Shown here: positions 18,336-27,600 of the stretch, piece after piece
How the letters are laid out: every line of letters starts with the position of its first letter
Numbering within the stretch: the stretch's first letter is position 1
Assembly (NCBI RefSeq): GCF_000719955.1
Contig: NZ_JOII01000019.1
Location: 53,340 to 117,339 of the forward strand
Length of the DNA stretch: 64,000 nt
Direction: 5' to 3'
From: Streptomyces albidoflavus
GTDB lineage: Bacteria; Actinomycetota; Actinomycetes; Streptomycetales; Streptomycetaceae
Position numbers and translations under genes: made by a program
The notes under the pieces: generated by a model
Told to the model about the DNA's origin: nothing
Seen by the model: only the letters and a program-made list of their open reading frames with translations
Database searches by the model: none

Positions 18336-19820
18336 TCAGACGGCCTGGGCGGCCTCGGGCAGGTGGCTGGCGAGCAGCTCGGCGAGGGCGTCGGTCTCGC
18401 TGCGCCCGGGGTACTGGCGCAGGGCCCGGTCCACGGTCTTGCGGAGCCGGGTGTTGACCCGCTCGGAGCGGACCTTCGCCGCGAGGTGCGCGGCCTCCTC
18501 GGCGCAGACGGCGGAGTCGGCCAGCTCGTCGCGGAGCAGGTGCACGGAGGCCATGCCGATGAGGTTCAGTGCGTACGAACGCTGGTAGAGGCTGTCCTCG
18601 CGGAAGAGGTCGACGGCCTGGCGCATGCCCTGCGCGGAGAGGTTGGCGTAGAGGGTGCTGCCGCCGGCGGCGTAGGCGAGGTCCCGGTAGGAGTGGGCGT
18701 TCTCGCTGCTGAGCTCGGCCTCGGTGAAGAACCTGATCCAGCTGGGCTCGGGACCGGTGGCGTCCTCGAGCTCGGCGAAGGTCGCCTCGGCCATCCGGGC
18801 GGCCCGCTTGCACTTGCCGGGATTGCCGAGCGCGGCGTGGGCGCGGGCCTCCATCGCATACAGCATGGCCTGGGTCCGGGGACCGGCGCAGTCCCGGCTG
18901 CCGTACTGGGCGAGGTGGACCAGTTCCAGCGCGTCGTCGGGCCGCCCGAGGTGGATCATCTGCCGGCTCATGTGCGACAGGACGTACGAGCCGAGCGGCT
19001 TGTCGTCGGCCTCCTTGGCGGCGTGCAGGGCCAGCACGAAGTACTTCTGGGCGGTGGGCTGGAGCCCCACGTCGTAGCTCATCCAGCCGGCCAGCTCCGC
19101 CAGCTCGGCGGCGACGCGGTAGAGCCGGCGGGTGGTCTCGGCGGGGTGGGGTTCCTGGAGCAGTTCGGTGACCTCGTGGAGCTGGCCGACAACCGCCTTG
19201 CGCCGGAGCCCGCCGCCGCACTGGGCGTCCCAGCGGCGGAACATGTCGATGGTGGACTCCAGCAGCTCCAGTTCGGGGGAGGAGAGGCGGGGGCCGCGGC
19301 GGCGTTCGGCGACGCGCTGGGGGCCGTCGGTGGTGAGCGAGGTCTGCGGGGTGGGGACCAGCCAGCGCTGCATCGGCTCGATGAGGGAGGCGCCGGCGGC
19401 GACGGTGAGGGAGGTGCCGAGGAAGCCCCGGCGGGCGAGCATCAGGTCGCTGCGGGAGAACTCGCTGAGGTGCGCGATCGTCTGCGGTCCGGTCCACGGC
19501 AGGTCGACCCCGGCGGCGGAGGGGGTCTGGTGCTGGGGGCGCAGCCCCAGGCCCTCGACGGCGACGACGCAGCCGAACCGCTCGGAGAAGAGGTCGGAGA
19601 GGATGCGCGGGATGGGTTCGCGCGGCTGCTCGCCGTCGAGCCAGCGGCGCACCCGGGAGGTGTCGGTGGAGACGTGGGCGGCGCCGAGCTGGCGGGCGCG
19701 GCGGTTGACCTGGCGGGCCAGCTCTCCCTTGGACCAGCCGCTGCGCAGGAACCAGGAGCTGAGCAGCTCGTTCGGACGCTTCTCCGCGTGCATCGCGTTG
19801 ATGTCGTCGTCGCCGTTCAC
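18336..19820 (-). CDS. nsdA: developmental regulator NsdA
   Basis: This 494-residue protein matches NsdA, described in S. coelicolor as a negative regulator of differentiation and antibiotic production. The N-terminal ~70 residues look like a helix-turn-helix-type region (GELARQVNRRARQLG, then RWLDGEQPREPIP). The C-terminal half is all alpha with TPR-like repeats. A motif RRGFLGTSLTVAAGASL, reminiscent of a Tat signal, sits internally near residue 120 and is unlikely to be an export signal. The GTG at 19820 is chosen; it begins MNGDDDINAMHAEKRPNELL. It is transcribed separately from amtB. Confidence 0.88.
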   Translation of the reverse strand: MNGDDDINAMHAEKRPNELLSSWFLRSGWSKGELARQVNRRARQLGAAHVSTDTSRVRRWLDGEQPREPIPRILSDLFSERFGCVVAVEGLGLRPQHQTPSAAGVDLPWTGPQTIAHLSEFSRSDLMLARRGFLGTSLTVAAGASLIEPMQRWLVPTPQTSLTTDGPQRVAERRRGPRLSSPELELLESTIDMFRRWDAQCGGGLRRKAVVGQLHEVTELLQEPHPAETTRRLYRVAAELAELAGWMSYDVGLQPTAQKYFVLALHAAKEADDKPLGSYVLSHMSRQMIHLGRPDDALELVHLAQYGSRDCAGPRTQAMLYAMEARAHAALGNPGKCKRAARMAEATFAELEDATGPEPSWIRFFTEAELSSENAHSYRDLAYAAGGSTLYANLSAQGMRQAVDLFREDSLYQRSYALNLIGMASVHLLRDELADSAVCAEEAAHLAAKVRSERVNTRLRKTVDRALRQYPGRSETDALAELLASHLPEAAQAV

Positions 19821-19954
19821 CGGAACGCCCCCGTCTCCTCGCACCGCCCGGCGGGTGGAAGCGCCGGGCACCAGCTGAGTGCCGCGCGGCGACGCCTCCT
19901 GGAGCGGCGTCACCCTTCGAACGTGCGGCCGAAGCGGCTGCGGCACGCCCACGC

Positions 19955-19980
19955 GTACACGAACGCGTGAGCTTGTGTAC
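19955..19980. promoter_or_regulatory. inverted repeat upstream of nsdA
   Basis: GTACAC and GTGTAC form an inverted repeat with a 14-base centre, about 135 bp upstream of the nsdA start in the 438-bp divergent gap. It is a possible operator but matches no binding site I recognise. The rest of the gap toward the Prim-Pol gene shows no other clear signal. Confidence 0.3.
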
Positions 19981-20258
19981 CGAAAGTAACGCCCCGCTCA
20001 CCTCCGCGGGGGCCGGACTCGGGGAAACGCCACCATTCGCCACCCCCCTTTCCGAACTGCCGCCCCGTCACGCGCGCTTGACTGGACTCGAGCGGCTGAA
20101 ACAGGAGTGGAGACGCACCAGGGGGCGCGCGACGCGCCGCGCACCACCCCCAGCATCGCGGAACGTCACCCCGCACACCACCCCCCGATCGGGGGTGCTC
20201 CCCGTGACCGTGCGACTCCGTCACGTAACCGGCACTGCGCGGACCCGTTGGAGGGGGC

Positions 20259-20924
20259 ATGGGTTTCACGATCGGCGGTATCCGGGACATCCGGTCCGGC
20301 ATCCGGCGACGCGGACGCACCGCGGACCGCCTGGCGCTGGCTGAACTGAGCGGCCGCTGGGGCTGGGACGTGGTGCCCGGCGCCCGCGCCACGGCGGACG
20401 GCTGCTCCTGCGGCACGCGACGCTGCGCCGCGCCCGGCGCCCACCCCCTCGACCGGGGACGGCGCGTCGCGGCGGGCACCGCGGCGGACCACGCGGCCCG
20501 TCTCTGGGCCCCGTACGGCGGGGCGGCGATGATGCTCCCCGTCGGCGTCGCCTTCGACATCCTCGACGTCGCGGAACGCGCGGGCCGGCGCGCCCTCGTC
20601 CGCCTGGAGCGCATGGGACTGCCGCTGGGCCCCGTCGCGGTCACCCCCGAGGGGCGCGCCCAGTTCTTCGTCGCCCCCGGCTCCGCCCGCGCCCTGCCGG
20701 GCCTGCTCTACCGGATGGGCTGGGACGACGCCGGCCTCGACCTGCGCCCCCTGGGCCCCGGTACGTACATCACCGCGCCGCCCTCCGACCGGGCCGGCCT
20801 CGGCCCCGTCCGCTGGCTCCGCTCCCCCGGCGCCGCCTCGGCGGGCCGGCCCCCCGAGGCCCGGCTGCTGCTGGGGACACTGGCCTACGTGACCCACCGG
20901 ACCCGGACCCCGGCCTACGCGTAG
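20259..20924 (+). CDS. stand-alone Prim-Pol (bifunctional primase/polymerase N-terminal) domain protein
   Basis: This 221-residue protein resembles the N-terminal Prim-Pol domain found in plasmid and phage replication proteins. The Cys/His block (CSCGTRRCAAPGAHP, residues 48-62) and the acidic strand FDILDV near 98 are family features. It lacks the helicase domain that follows in replication proteins. It lies in the core chromosome beside nsdA, as I recall for other Streptomyces. Whether it retains catalysis is unclear because the second acidic position of the usual DxD is spaced differently. Confidence 0.7.
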   Translation: MGFTIGGIRDIRSGIRRRGRTADRLALAELSGRWGWDVVPGARATADGCSCGTRRCAAPGAHPLDRGRRVAAGTAADHAARLWAPYGGAAMMLPVGVAFDILDVAERAGRRALVRLERMGLPLGPVAVTPEGRAQFFVAPGSARALPGLLYRMGWDDAGLDLRPLGPGTYITAPPSDRAGLGPVRWLRSPGAASAGRPPEARLLLGTLAYVTHRTRTPAYA

Positions 20925-20944
20925 CGGGCGCGCCCCGTACGCCG

Positions 20945-20984
20945 AGGAGCCCCGTACCGGGCGCGATGCCGGTACGGGGCTCCT
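20945..20984. terminator. bidirectional terminator between the Prim-Pol gene and ftsY
   Basis: A perfect 16-bp stem (AGGAGCCCCGTACCGG with 20969-20984) and 8-base loop lie between two convergent genes, 20 bp after one stop and 74 bp after the other. Confidence 0.85.
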
Positions 20985-21057
20985 TGGTGCGCGGGGCGCG
21001 CCCGGCCGGTGCCGCCGCCGTGGTCACGGGGCGGCCGGGCGGGCCGTGCGGGGGCGG

Positions 21058-22272
21058 TCAGTCGCCGATCAGGGCGTCGACGAACGCCTCCGGGTCGAAC
21101 GGGGCGAGGTCGTCGGGCCCCTCGCCCAGACCGATCAGCTTGACCGGGACGCCCAGCTCGCGCTGGACCGCCACGACGATGCCGCCCTTGGCGGTGCCGT
21201 CGAGCTTGGTCAGCACGATGCCGGTGATGTTCACGACCTCGGCGAAGACCCGCGCCTGGACCAGGCCGTTCTGGCCGGTGGTGGCGTCGAGGACCAGGAG
21301 CACCTCGTCGAGCGGGGCCTGCTTCTCGACGACGCGCTTGACCTTGCCGAGCTCGTCCATCAGCCCGGCCTTGGTGTGCAGCCGGCCCGCGGTGTCGATG
21401 AGGACGACGTCGGCGTGCTCGGCGATGCCCTCCTTGACCGCGTCGAAGGCGATGGAGGCGGGGTCGCCGCCCTCGGGGCCGCGCACGGTGCGCGCCCCGA
21501 CCCGCTCGCCCCAGGTCTGGAGCTGGTCGGCGGCGGCCGCGCGGAAGGTGTCCGCGGCGCCCAGCACGACCGACTTGCCGTCGGCGACCAGGACCCGGGC
21601 CAGCTTGCCGGTGGTGGTGGTCTTCCCGGTGCCGTTGACGCCGACGACCATGACGACGGCGGGCGTCTCCAGGCCGTTGTCCGTCTTCACGGCGCGCGGG
21701 GCGTCGGTGGCGACGAGCTTCAGGAGCTCCTCACGGAGCAGGGTGCGCAGCTCCTGCGGGGTGCGGGTGCCGAGGACCCGGACGCGCTCACGGAGCCGCT
21801 CGACCAGTTCCTGGGTGGGGACGACGCCGACGTCGGCGGTGAGGAGGGTGTCCTCGATCTCCTCCCAGGTGTCCTCGTCCAGGTGCTCCCGGGAGAGCAG
21901 GGTGAGCAGCCCCTTGCCCAGCGCGTTCTGCGAACGGGCCAGGCGGGCCCGCAGCCGGACCAGGCGCCCCTCGGTCGGCTCGGGCACCTCCACCTCGGGG
22001 GCGGCTGGTGCGGGCTCGGCTTCGGCCGGCGGGGCCTCGGGGGCCTCGGCGGCCGGAAGATCCACCTCCTCGATGGTGCGGCGCGACTCGTCGCGCGGCG
22101 TCTCGGCCTCGTCGCCGACACGCGGCTCGGCCGGGGGGGTGGTGATGGTCGGGGTGGCGCTCGGGCGCTCGGCGGGCGGCAGCTGCTTCTTCCTGCGGCC
22201 GCCGACCACGAGCCCGCTGACCGCACCGACCAGAACCACGGCGATGACTACAGCAAGGATGACGATTTCCAT
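21058..22272 (-). CDS. ftsY: SRP receptor FtsY
   Basis: FtsY (404 residues) is the SRP receptor GTPase that docks Ffh-ribosome complexes at the Sec translocon. Residues 2-22 form a membrane helix, which is usual in Actinobacteria, followed by a Pro/Ala/Glu-rich acidic linker to about 100. The NG domain carries GVNGTGKTTT, DTAGRLHT and TKLDGTAKGG. The ATG at 22272 is chosen so that the protein begins with its membrane helix; a second ATG lies seven codons upstream. Confidence 0.96.
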   Translation of the reverse strand: MEIVILAVVIAVVLVGAVSGLVVGGRRKKQLPPAERPSATPTITTPPAEPRVGDEAETPRDESRRTIEEVDLPAAEAPEAPPAEAEPAPAAPEVEVPEPTEGRLVRLRARLARSQNALGKGLLTLLSREHLDEDTWEEIEDTLLTADVGVVPTQELVERLRERVRVLGTRTPQELRTLLREELLKLVATDAPRAVKTDNGLETPAVVMVVGVNGTGKTTTTGKLARVLVADGKSVVLGAADTFRAAAADQLQTWGERVGARTVRGPEGGDPASIAFDAVKEGIAEHADVVLIDTAGRLHTKAGLMDELGKVKRVVEKQAPLDEVLLVLDATTGQNGLVQARVFAEVVNITGIVLTKLDGTAKGGIVVAVQRELGVPVKLIGLGEGPDDLAPFDPEAFVDALIGD

Positions 22273-22352
22273 AACCCGTCCAGTATCAGCCATGGGGGTG
22301 GCGGGGAGAGGGAGCGGCGAGAGGTGGGGCGGGGTGGGGCGCTGCCTGGGGC

Positions 22353-22593
22353 GCGTTTGTGCAGGTGGTGCGCGGCGTACGGGGCGGGTGCGGACGGGGC
22401 GGACTGTGGGGCGCCGTGGAGGCGGGCTTGGTACGGCGTTGCGTGGGGCGCGTGGCTCCGTACGCTGCACGTACCGGTCGGCCTCGACGCCGAGGGACGC
22501 TGTGTCTGCCCCGTACGTCGCGCGCCCCGTACGCCGCGCCGCAGGCCCCGCACCGCGCCCGCCCCGTCCGCCGCGCGCCACCTGCGCAAACGC
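22353..22593. repeat. 241-bp element with near-perfect 25-bp inverted ends
   Basis: The 25-mers at 22353-22377 and 22569-22593 are inverted copies of one another with two mismatches; both contain the core GCAGGTGG. The stretch lies in the 804-bp gap between ftsY and glcP. It resembles the bracketed element at 11532-11739 in layout and composition, with the same GCAGGT core in its ends. No gene is apparent in the gap. Confidence 0.6.
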
Positions 22594-22899
22594 ACCCCGT
22601 GCCCCCTCCCCCGCCGCACCGTACGGAGCGCGCCCCGCGCCCAACCCGGCGGCGCCCGTTGCCCGCATCCGCCCGCCCGGCGCCGCCTCCTGCCGCACAC
22701 TCCCCATCAGGTGAGCAAGCCCTCAGCAGGTTGACCACCGCCCTAGCCCTATCGCGCACCCCCGCAACGTCACGCCGCGCGCCCCGTACGCCGCGCCGCA
22801 GGCCCCGCACCGCGCCCGCCCCGTACGTAGCGCGCCACCTGCACGAACGCGCCCCGCGCCGCAGCCCCCGCCGCACCGTACGGAGCGCGCCCCGCGCCC
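22519..22899. repeat. 124-bp direct repeat, two copies
   Basis: Positions 22519-22642 and 22776-22899 align without gaps over 124 bp with about ten mismatches. The first 49 and the last 32 bases are identical, and all changes fall in the middle. The first copy overlaps the right inverted end of the element at 22353-22593; the second carries the equivalent GCGCGCCACCTGC core. This looks like local duplication of a repeat unit. Confidence 0.75.
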
Positions 22900-23076
22900 G
22901 CCGCGCACCCCCACTCCCCACTGCCCCGCGCACTCCCTGTCGAGTGACCCGCCCCGCTCCCTATTGACGCCCCTCCCCGCAACGAAACGGGACGCCCCGC
23001 CCGAAAGCGAAGACGCCCCATCCACTCCCCCGCCCCAAGCCGCCGAGGCGGCCGGGGCCCACGCCCCAAAGAAACC

Positions 23077-24495
23077 TCAGCCCATCTCCTCCAGTGCCTT
23101 GCCCTTCGTCTCCTTGACGAACTTCAGGACGAACGGGATGGAGAGCACCGCGAAGCAGGCGTAGATCACGTAGGTGCCCGAGAGGTTCCAGTCGGCGAGG
23201 CTCGGGAAGCTGGCGGTGATGGCCCAGTTGGCGATCCACTGGGCGGAGGCGGCCACGCCGAGTGCGGCGGCGCGGATGCGGTTCGGGAACATCTCGCCCA
23301 GGAAGACCCAGACGACGACGCCCCAGGACAGCGCGAAGAAGAGCACGAAGACGTGGGCGGCGATCAGCGCGGTGGTGCCTTCGGTGCTGGGCAGCTTGCC
23401 GTCGACCAGCGGCGCGGAGAAGGCCCACGCCTCGACGGCCAGGGCGACCGCCATACCGCAGGAGCCGATGAGGGCCAGCGGCCGGCGGCCGATCCGGTCG
23501 ACGAAGATCATCGCGATGACGGTACCGATGATGTTGATGATCGAGGTCGTGAAGGAGTAGAAGAACGAGCCCTCGGGGTCGATACCGACGGACTGCCAGA
23601 GGGTCGTGGAGTAGTAGAACGCCACGTTGATGCCGACCAGCTGCTGGAACATCGACAGTCCGATGCCGACCCAGACGATCGGCAGGAACCAGAACCGTCC
23701 GCCCAGCAGGTCCTTGAACGACGGCTTGTGCTCGCGCCGCATCTTCTCGTCGATCTCCGCGACCCGGGCGTCCAGGTCGACCTCGGAGCCCTCGACCTCG
23801 GCCAGCACCTTGCGGGCCTTGTCCTTGCGGCCCACCGAGATGAGGTAGCGCGGCGACTCGGGGATCACGAAGGAGAGCATCCCGTAGAGGACGGCGGGGA
23901 TGACCATGACACCGAGCATCAGCTGCCAGGCCTCCAGGCCCAGGAGCTTGCCGCGCTGGTCGCCGTCGGCGGCGGTGAGGATGCCGTAGTTGACGAGCTG
24001 GGAGACGGCGATGCCGATGACGATGGCGGCCTGCTGGAAGGAGCCGAGCCGGCCGCGGTAGGCGGGCGGGGCGACCTCGGCGATGTAGGCGGGGCCGATG
24101 ACGGAGGCCATGCCGATGGCGAAGCCGCCGATGCAGCGCCACATCGCCAGGTCCCAGAGGGCGAAGGGCAGGGCGGAGCCGATGGCGCTGGCGGTGAAGA
24201 GGACCGAGGCGATCCGCATGCAGTTGATACGGCCGATGCGGTCGGCGATGCGTCCCGCGACGGCGGCGCCGATGGCGCAGCCGATCAGGGCGATGGCGAT
24301 GACCTGGGCGAGCGTCGCCGAACCGACCTCGTAGCGGTGCCTGATGGCTTCGACGGCGCCGTTGATGACGGAGCTGTCGTAGCCGAACAGGAAGCCGCCC
24401 ATCGCCGCGGACGCCGCGATGAAGATGACGTGCCCGAGGTGCTCGGGGTGCGCCTCCCTCGCTCCTGAGCGGGGCGGCGTGGCGTCGTTGGTCAC
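23077..24495 (-). CDS. glcP: MFS glucose permease GlcP
   Basis: This 472-residue protein is a sugar:H+ symporter of the major facilitator superfamily. Twelve membrane helices can be traced. The sugar-porter marks are present: GFLFGYDSSVINGA (residues 31-44), DRIGR loops after helices 2 and 8, PESPRYLI after helix 6, and QQLVGIN in helix 7. In S. coelicolor the major glucose permease GlcP has this length and sits in this context. The GTG at 24495 has GAGGAGG 4 bases upstream. It is monocistronic here, with a repeat-rich gap downstream. Confidence 0.9.
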   Translation of the reverse strand: MTNDATPPRSGAREAHPEHLGHVIFIAASAAMGGFLFGYDSSVINGAVEAIRHRYEVGSATLAQVIAIALIGCAIGAAVAGRIADRIGRINCMRIASVLFTASAIGSALPFALWDLAMWRCIGGFAIGMASVIGPAYIAEVAPPAYRGRLGSFQQAAIVIGIAVSQLVNYGILTAADGDQRGKLLGLEAWQLMLGVMVIPAVLYGMLSFVIPESPRYLISVGRKDKARKVLAEVEGSEVDLDARVAEIDEKMRREHKPSFKDLLGGRFWFLPIVWVGIGLSMFQQLVGINVAFYYSTTLWQSVGIDPEGSFFYSFTTSIINIIGTVIAMIFVDRIGRRPLALIGSCGMAVALAVEAWAFSAPLVDGKLPSTEGTTALIAAHVFVLFFALSWGVVVWVFLGEMFPNRIRAAALGVAASAQWIANWAITASFPSLADWNLSGTYVIYACFAVLSIPFVLKFVKETKGKALEEMG

Positions 24496-24649
24496 AAGTC
24501 CTCCTCGGCCCCGTCGTCCTGCCGGGCCTAGGGGAACCGGACGTTGGGGCGGACGGCGGTCTGTTCCAGTGGCGCACACCCGGCCCGGCACCGCCTGCCC
24601 GGAAGCCGTCGGCTCACCCGTTCGAGTCCGCGCCGGGTCCGCCGCCCCG

Positions 24650-27600
24650 TCAGCGCAGCCGCTGGCTGATCACCTTGGAGACGCCGTCGCCCTGCATGGA
24701 AACGCCGTAGAGCGCGTCGGCCACCTCCATGGTGCGTTTCTGATGGGTGATGACGATCAGCTGGGAGGACTCCTGGAGCTCCTGCATGATGCGGATGAGC
24801 CGCTGGAGGTTGGTGTCGTCGAGCGCCGCCTCCACCTCGTCCATCACGTAGAACGGGCTGGGGCGCGCCTTGAAGATGGAGACGAGCAGGGCGACGGCGG
24901 TGAGGGACCGTTCGCCGCCGGAGAGCAGCGAGAGCCGCTTGACCTTCTTGCCGGGCGGACGGGCCTCGACGTCGACGCCGGTGGTCAGCATGTGGTCGGG
25001 GTCGGTGAGGATCAGCCGCCCCTCGCCGCCCGGGAAGAGCCGCGAGAAGACGCCTTCGAACTCGCGAGCGGTGTCGTGGTACGCCTCGGTGAAGACCTGC
25101 TCCACCCGCTCGTCCACCTCCTTGACCACCTGGAGGAGGTCGGCGCGGGTACGGCGGAGGTCGTCGAGCTGCTCGGAGAGGAACTGGTGCCGCTCCTCCA
25201 GCGCGGCGAACTCCTCCAGCGCCAGCGGGTTCACCTTCCCGAGCTGCTGGTACGCCCGTTCGGCGGCCCGCAGCCGTTTCTCCTGCTCCGCCCGGTGGAA
25301 GGGCCTGGGCCGGTTGCGGGGGTGCTCGGGGTCCTCGGGCAGCTCCTCGCCCTCGGCGGGCGGCGACGGCGGTACGGGCTGCTCGGGCCCGTACTCGGCG
25401 ATCAGCGCGGCCGGCTCGACGCCCAGTTCCTCCAGGGCGCGGGTCTCCAGTTGCTCGATGCGCAGGCGCTTCTCGGCGCCGAGCACCTCGCCCCGGTGGA
25501 CGGAGTCGGTGAGTTTGTCGAGTTCGGCCTTGAGGTCGCGGCCCCGGCTCCGTTCGGCGCCCAGCTCGGTCTCGCGGGCCGCTTTGGCGCGCTCGGCGGC
25601 GGCGCGCTCGGCGGCGGCCCGTTCCACGGAGATCTCGATGTGGGCCAGTAGCTGGCGCGCTCCCGCCGCGACGGCCGCCGCGACGCGCGCCTCGTGGCGC
25701 AGCCGGGCGCGGCGCCGCTCGGCGCGCGCCCGGGTCTCGCGCTCGGCGCTCGCGGCGCGGTCGAGCCCGTCGGCGCGCCCCGCGAGCGCCTTGACCCGCT
25801 CCTCGTGGGTACGCAGCTGGAGCCGGGCCTCCATCTCGGTCTGGCGGGCGTTGGCCCCGTCGGCGGAGAGCCGGTCGCGTACGGCGGTGTCGGGCTCCTC
25901 CTCGGCGGGTGCCTCCTCGGCCACGGCGAGCCGCTCGGCCAGTTCCTCGGCGTCGGCGACGGCCTTGTCGAGGGCCTCCTGTGCCCGGGCGGCGGCGGCC
26001 GTGGACCGTTCGGCCTCGCCCGCGGCGGCGCGGGCCTGCCCGGCGAGGCGCCCGAGCTGCTGGGCGACGGCGGACTTCTCGCGGTCGGCGCGGCGGCGCC
26101 GTTCGGCCAGGTCCTCGGTGAGGGCGGCCTGTTCGGCGCGGAGCCGGGTGGCGTCCTGCTGGGCGGCGGCGAGTTCCGCGCACCGCGCGTCGAGCCGGGC
26201 GAGTTCGGCGGCGGCCTCGTCCACCTGCGCCTGGGCCTCCAGGAGGCTGGGCGCGCCGGCGGAGCCGCCGTGGGCGTAGTGCGGCCCGAGGACGTCGCCG
26301 TCCCGGGTGACCGCGACGACCGCCCCGTCCCCCGCCCCGACGACCGTCTCCGCCTCGGCCAGCCCGTCGACGACCACCATGCCGTCGAGCAGGGCCCGCA
26401 GCGCGGGGGCCAGGTCGGCGGGGGCCCGGACGAGGTCCACCAGACGGGGCGGGTACGGGGCGGCTGAGCTGGGGCTTTCTCCCGTGCCCGGGGCGGGCTC
26501 GGCGCCGGGCCCCGGGGCGGCGTCGGCGTGGCGTGCGGCACCGAGCGCGACGCGTTCGGGCGCCGCGCCGGGACCGCCTGACGCCGCGTCGTACGGGGCG
26601 GTCTCCGCCGCGCCCTGCCCCGCGACCGTCCCGACGCCGTCCCGGGGCGCCCCGTCGCGCCCCGCTCCGTCCCGGCCCGCCCCGTCGCGCGGCGCCGGTG
26701 CGTACGCCCCGTGCCCCGCCCCGTCGCCCCGCCCCGCAGCGCCGTCGCGCCCCAGCTCAGCCGCCCCGTCGTCGTCCCCCGCCCGCGCCGGCGCGGGCAC
26801 CGACGCGCCCTCGCCCGCCGCACCGTCGGACCCGGCCCCGCCCCGCCCCGTCCGCCCCAGCACCAACGCCGCGCGCCCCGCGTCGCGCTCACGCAGCAGC
26901 CGCAGCGCCTCGGCGGCGGCATGGGGACCGGCGGCGGCGAGGGCGTCGGCGGCCGATCCCAGCGCGGCCGCCACCGGCACCTCGTAACCCGGCGTCACGT
27001 CCAGGAGGGCGGCGAGGGGCCCCGCCACCCCGTCGAGGAGGTCGCGGGCGGCGAGCAGTTCGCCGGTGCCGTCCTTGCGGCGCAGTCCCTGGGCGAGGAC
27101 CTCGTGGCGGGCGGCGAGGGCGGCGCGGCGGCGTTCGGCGGCGGTGGCCTCGTCGCGGGCGGCGGCGAGGGCGGCCTCGGCGTCGGCGAGGGCGGCCCGG
27201 GCGGCGTCGTGCCGGGTGCCGAGGTCGGTGTCGGCGGCGTCGAGACCGTCGACCTCGGCGCGGAGCTGCTCGTACTCCTCCTGGGCGGCGACGGCGCGTC
27301 CGCCCGCCTCGTCGCGGGCGGCGGCGAGCCGGTCGATCTCCTCCTGGGCGGAGGCGGCGCGGCTGCGGGCGGCGTTGACCTGGCCGTGCAGGCGGGCGAG
27401 GCCCTCGCGCCGGTCGGCGAGGGCGCGGGCGACGTCCTTGAGCCGGCGTTCCTCGGCGTGGAGCGCGCGCTCGAGTTCGGCGCGGTGCTCGACGGTGTCC
27501 TCCAGCGCGTACTGGGCCGCTTCGAGGGAGGCGGCGAGTTCGGCCTCCTGTTCCCGGATGCGGGCGGCCTCGCGTTCCAGTTCCTCGGGGTCGCGGCCGC

